Shown in pieces: positions 62,382 through 64,000 of a stretch of DNA of 64,000 bases (position 1 is the first letter of the stretch; every line of letters begins with the position of its first letter). Source of the DNA: Phytophthora colocasiae (taxonomy: Eukaryota > Oomycota > Peronosporomycetes > Peronosporales > Peronosporaceae); NCBI GenBank assembly GCA_018806915.1, contig JAGKQI010000090.1, positions 868,001 to 932,000 of the forward strand, read 5' to 3'. The position numbers and the translations under genes are program-made. The notes under the pieces were generated by a model. It made no database searches. It worked only from the letters and a program-made list of their open reading frames with translations, and was not told the DNA's origin.

Positions 62382-63276
62382 TGGGGAAGAGGGGTGTTTC
62401 CAGGAACTGGTGCTCGAAAGCAGGCAAATTGAAAAGTGCGTCTGCAGCTTCGTCGACTGGGACGTGGTGACTGTAAGCGTGGTGATCCACTTAGCACGGA
62501 CGATGGCACACGGATTTTTACTAATGTGGTGTGTGACATCCGAACAAGCTTTGTACAAGGCTGGGTTTCCCTGTCCAGATGCACGGCTGGGGACGATCAG
62601 CCAGGTGGACAGTGCTGGCGGGGTGTGATCAAAACTGGACAATCGATTACTCCCAGCGGGGTAGATTTGGAAAGACGCCGCTGTACAGCAGTGTTCTTTG
62701 TAAACAGGTATCAGGATCGGTACGTCGGGTTTGCGAATTAGCACCGCTGTCCAGACTATCAAGCTGCCGTCTGACAGATCAACAGCTGAAGTTCGACATG
62801 CCTGGGATCGCTCACGCCGATCCACTGTGATCAACGAGCTGTACAGTATCCGGCAATAACAACATGTGAAAGCTCGATGAAAACTAACAATCAAGGATAT
62901 CGCTGTGTGATGCTAGAACTCCTCCAGGTTCGGCTCATCAGCTGAAGCATCGTATGCCGACGCTGACTCACGGTGCGGTTTACCTTACGCTGAAATTGTC
63001 AAGTGTGACAGCACACATAGATGCGGCAAGATCGACCGGATCTCGGTGTTCATCGCTAGACTTGCGGGTGATGAACGCGAGCACGTCCGTTCTTGCTCGG
63101 CAGATGGCTCGTCACAAATGCACCGAAACCGATCAGACAGCTGTGAGTTGAATAATACACCGGGATGAATTACCAACGAGACTGGAATCTACATACATGT
63201 AACCAACTTTCTCACATTAAAGGCCTCCCAAACGTAGCAATCCCTTTGCACCTACAGTTAGTTTGACCTCATCAGC
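62382..63276. other. no gene recognised; probable former 5' flank of the esterase
   Basis: Sequence right of the piggyBac TTAA should be the original upstream DNA of the esterase at 59-60.7 kb. The open frames here have no family features. The 3' flank of the third esterase copy starts near 63270. Confidence 0.4.
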
Positions 63277-63900
63277 CTAGTACCACAGCGCCTTGTTCCA
63301 GAACAGGCTCTTCGCGTTGTCCAGGTCGTCCTCCTCAACAGTATCTGCGTCCGTCTCGTTAAACATGGGCCAGTAGATCTTGTCGTCCATCCACTTGGTA
63401 TTGGGGTTGCCCGTGACGAAGGAGAGGAAGTACTTCTGCATCGCAATGACGATCATCGCGTTCACTTTCGTCGTGACAACACCGACGCTAGCAGCTTCAG
63501 CAGCGCTCAATGAACACGAAGTCGTGGAAATACTTGACGTCGTGGTCTGGAGACTGTACGTGCTGTACTAGTAGTAGCTCTGATCCGTTTCGTGAGTGGC
63601 CGAGCTTAGAGCAACTTCCGCGTTCCACGTCTGGTTGTTCAGTGCGTGCGTTAAGGCAATGTCTTTGGCTGTCAAGTCGAACGACTGCTTCATTTCCGCG
63701 AAACGGAGACCAGCGCTTAGCTCCTCGACCACATCATCCGTGATAGCAGGGAAAAAGATACGCAGATACGTCGAAACGTCCTCCTGAGTGTCCACACTGG
63801 CTGTTCGCTTCATACAGTTCGTGCGATATCACACACGAGTTGAAGTGACCCTGGTCATCATTCCGGATACGTATGAGGCCAACCTGATGGACGCAAAGTG
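63277..63900 (-). pseudogene. secreted carboxylesterase copy 3, deleted and internally inverted
   Basis: Matches the carboxyl third of the intact esterase. The end reads LDNAKSLFWNKALWY, with QKYFLSF-VTGNPNTKWMDDKI and WPMFN before it. MKQSFDLTAKDIALTHALNN, STYLRIFFPAITDDVVEEL and ISHELYEANSQ are also present. Several segments are deleted (AYDG, LYPEDDYE, FSGP) and frames shift near 63560. The segment 63855-63887 is flipped: its plus strand reads IPDTYEANL, which in the intact gene is on the same strand as the rest. Homology ends near 63,890-63,900. It is dead. Confidence 0.85.
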
Positions 63901-64000
63901 TCTTTTTTTCATAGATCACCGTCTTTTGATTGATTTTTCAAGTTCAACCAAAGATTCTTTGACAAAAAGCTTCAAAAAAGAAAAAAAAAACTAGACGAGA

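Noticed and set aside
62343..62894. 183-residue minus-strand frame right of the piggyBac element
   Set aside because: No ATG context, motif or composition supporting a gene; overlaps opposing frames of similar length.

Overview
The window reads as nuclear DNA of a Phytophthora-like plant-pathogenic oomycete (Peronosporales). Grounds: two full-length Crinkler (CRN) effector genes and one remnant with the LQLFLAK motif; dense, short genes with small GT-AG introns (about 50-95 nt); a very large axonemal ASH-repeat gene, as expected for an organism with flagellate zoospores; tandem sterol-glucosyltransferase-like genes; and several transposon families (LTR, hAT, piggyBac, another DDE type). I cannot fix the species from sequence alone.

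Layout. 1-3.4 kb is repeat-rich: the 3' end of an LTR retrotransposon abutting a broken symporter gene, a decayed hAT transposase, and a spliced DUF6818-type gene between inverted repeats. 3.6-18.5 kb is a conserved housekeeping block: two glucosyltransferase paralogues, a double-PH protein, an Mdm35/TRIAP1-like twin-CX9C protein, a mitochondrial protein, a 13-exon RAD51C gene, a secreted EGF-like protein and a DUF423 membrane protein. 18.6-39.5 kb holds four Armadillo-repeat paralogues with MGxxxS amino termini (possible N-myristoylation, Vac8-like). All four are broken by a single-base frameshift and one also carries a hAT insertion with a target duplication. Between them lie a deleted CRN, a PFK-2/FBPase-2 gene that has lost key phosphatase residues, and the 2063-residue axonemal protein.

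39.5-49 kb contains a methyltransferase, a UTP16/Bud21-like gene, a frameshifted secreted carboxylesterase, a patchwork of copied fragments from two neighbouring host genes, and a head-to-head CRN pair. The CRN 3' modules form exactly equal 1,613-bp inverted arms. 49.5-64 kb contains PEX11, a decayed DDE transposon, a 1,575-residue EF-hand protein, an intact secreted carboxylesterase whose start codon lies beside a piggyBac-like insertion, and a third, scrambled esterase copy.

The window contrasts stable housekeeping genes in tight convergent or divergent pairs with fast-changing families (ARM, CRN, esterase) reshaped by duplication, frameshift, inversion and transposition. Multi-exon models were built by hand from splice sites and reading phase and have not been tested against transcripts.
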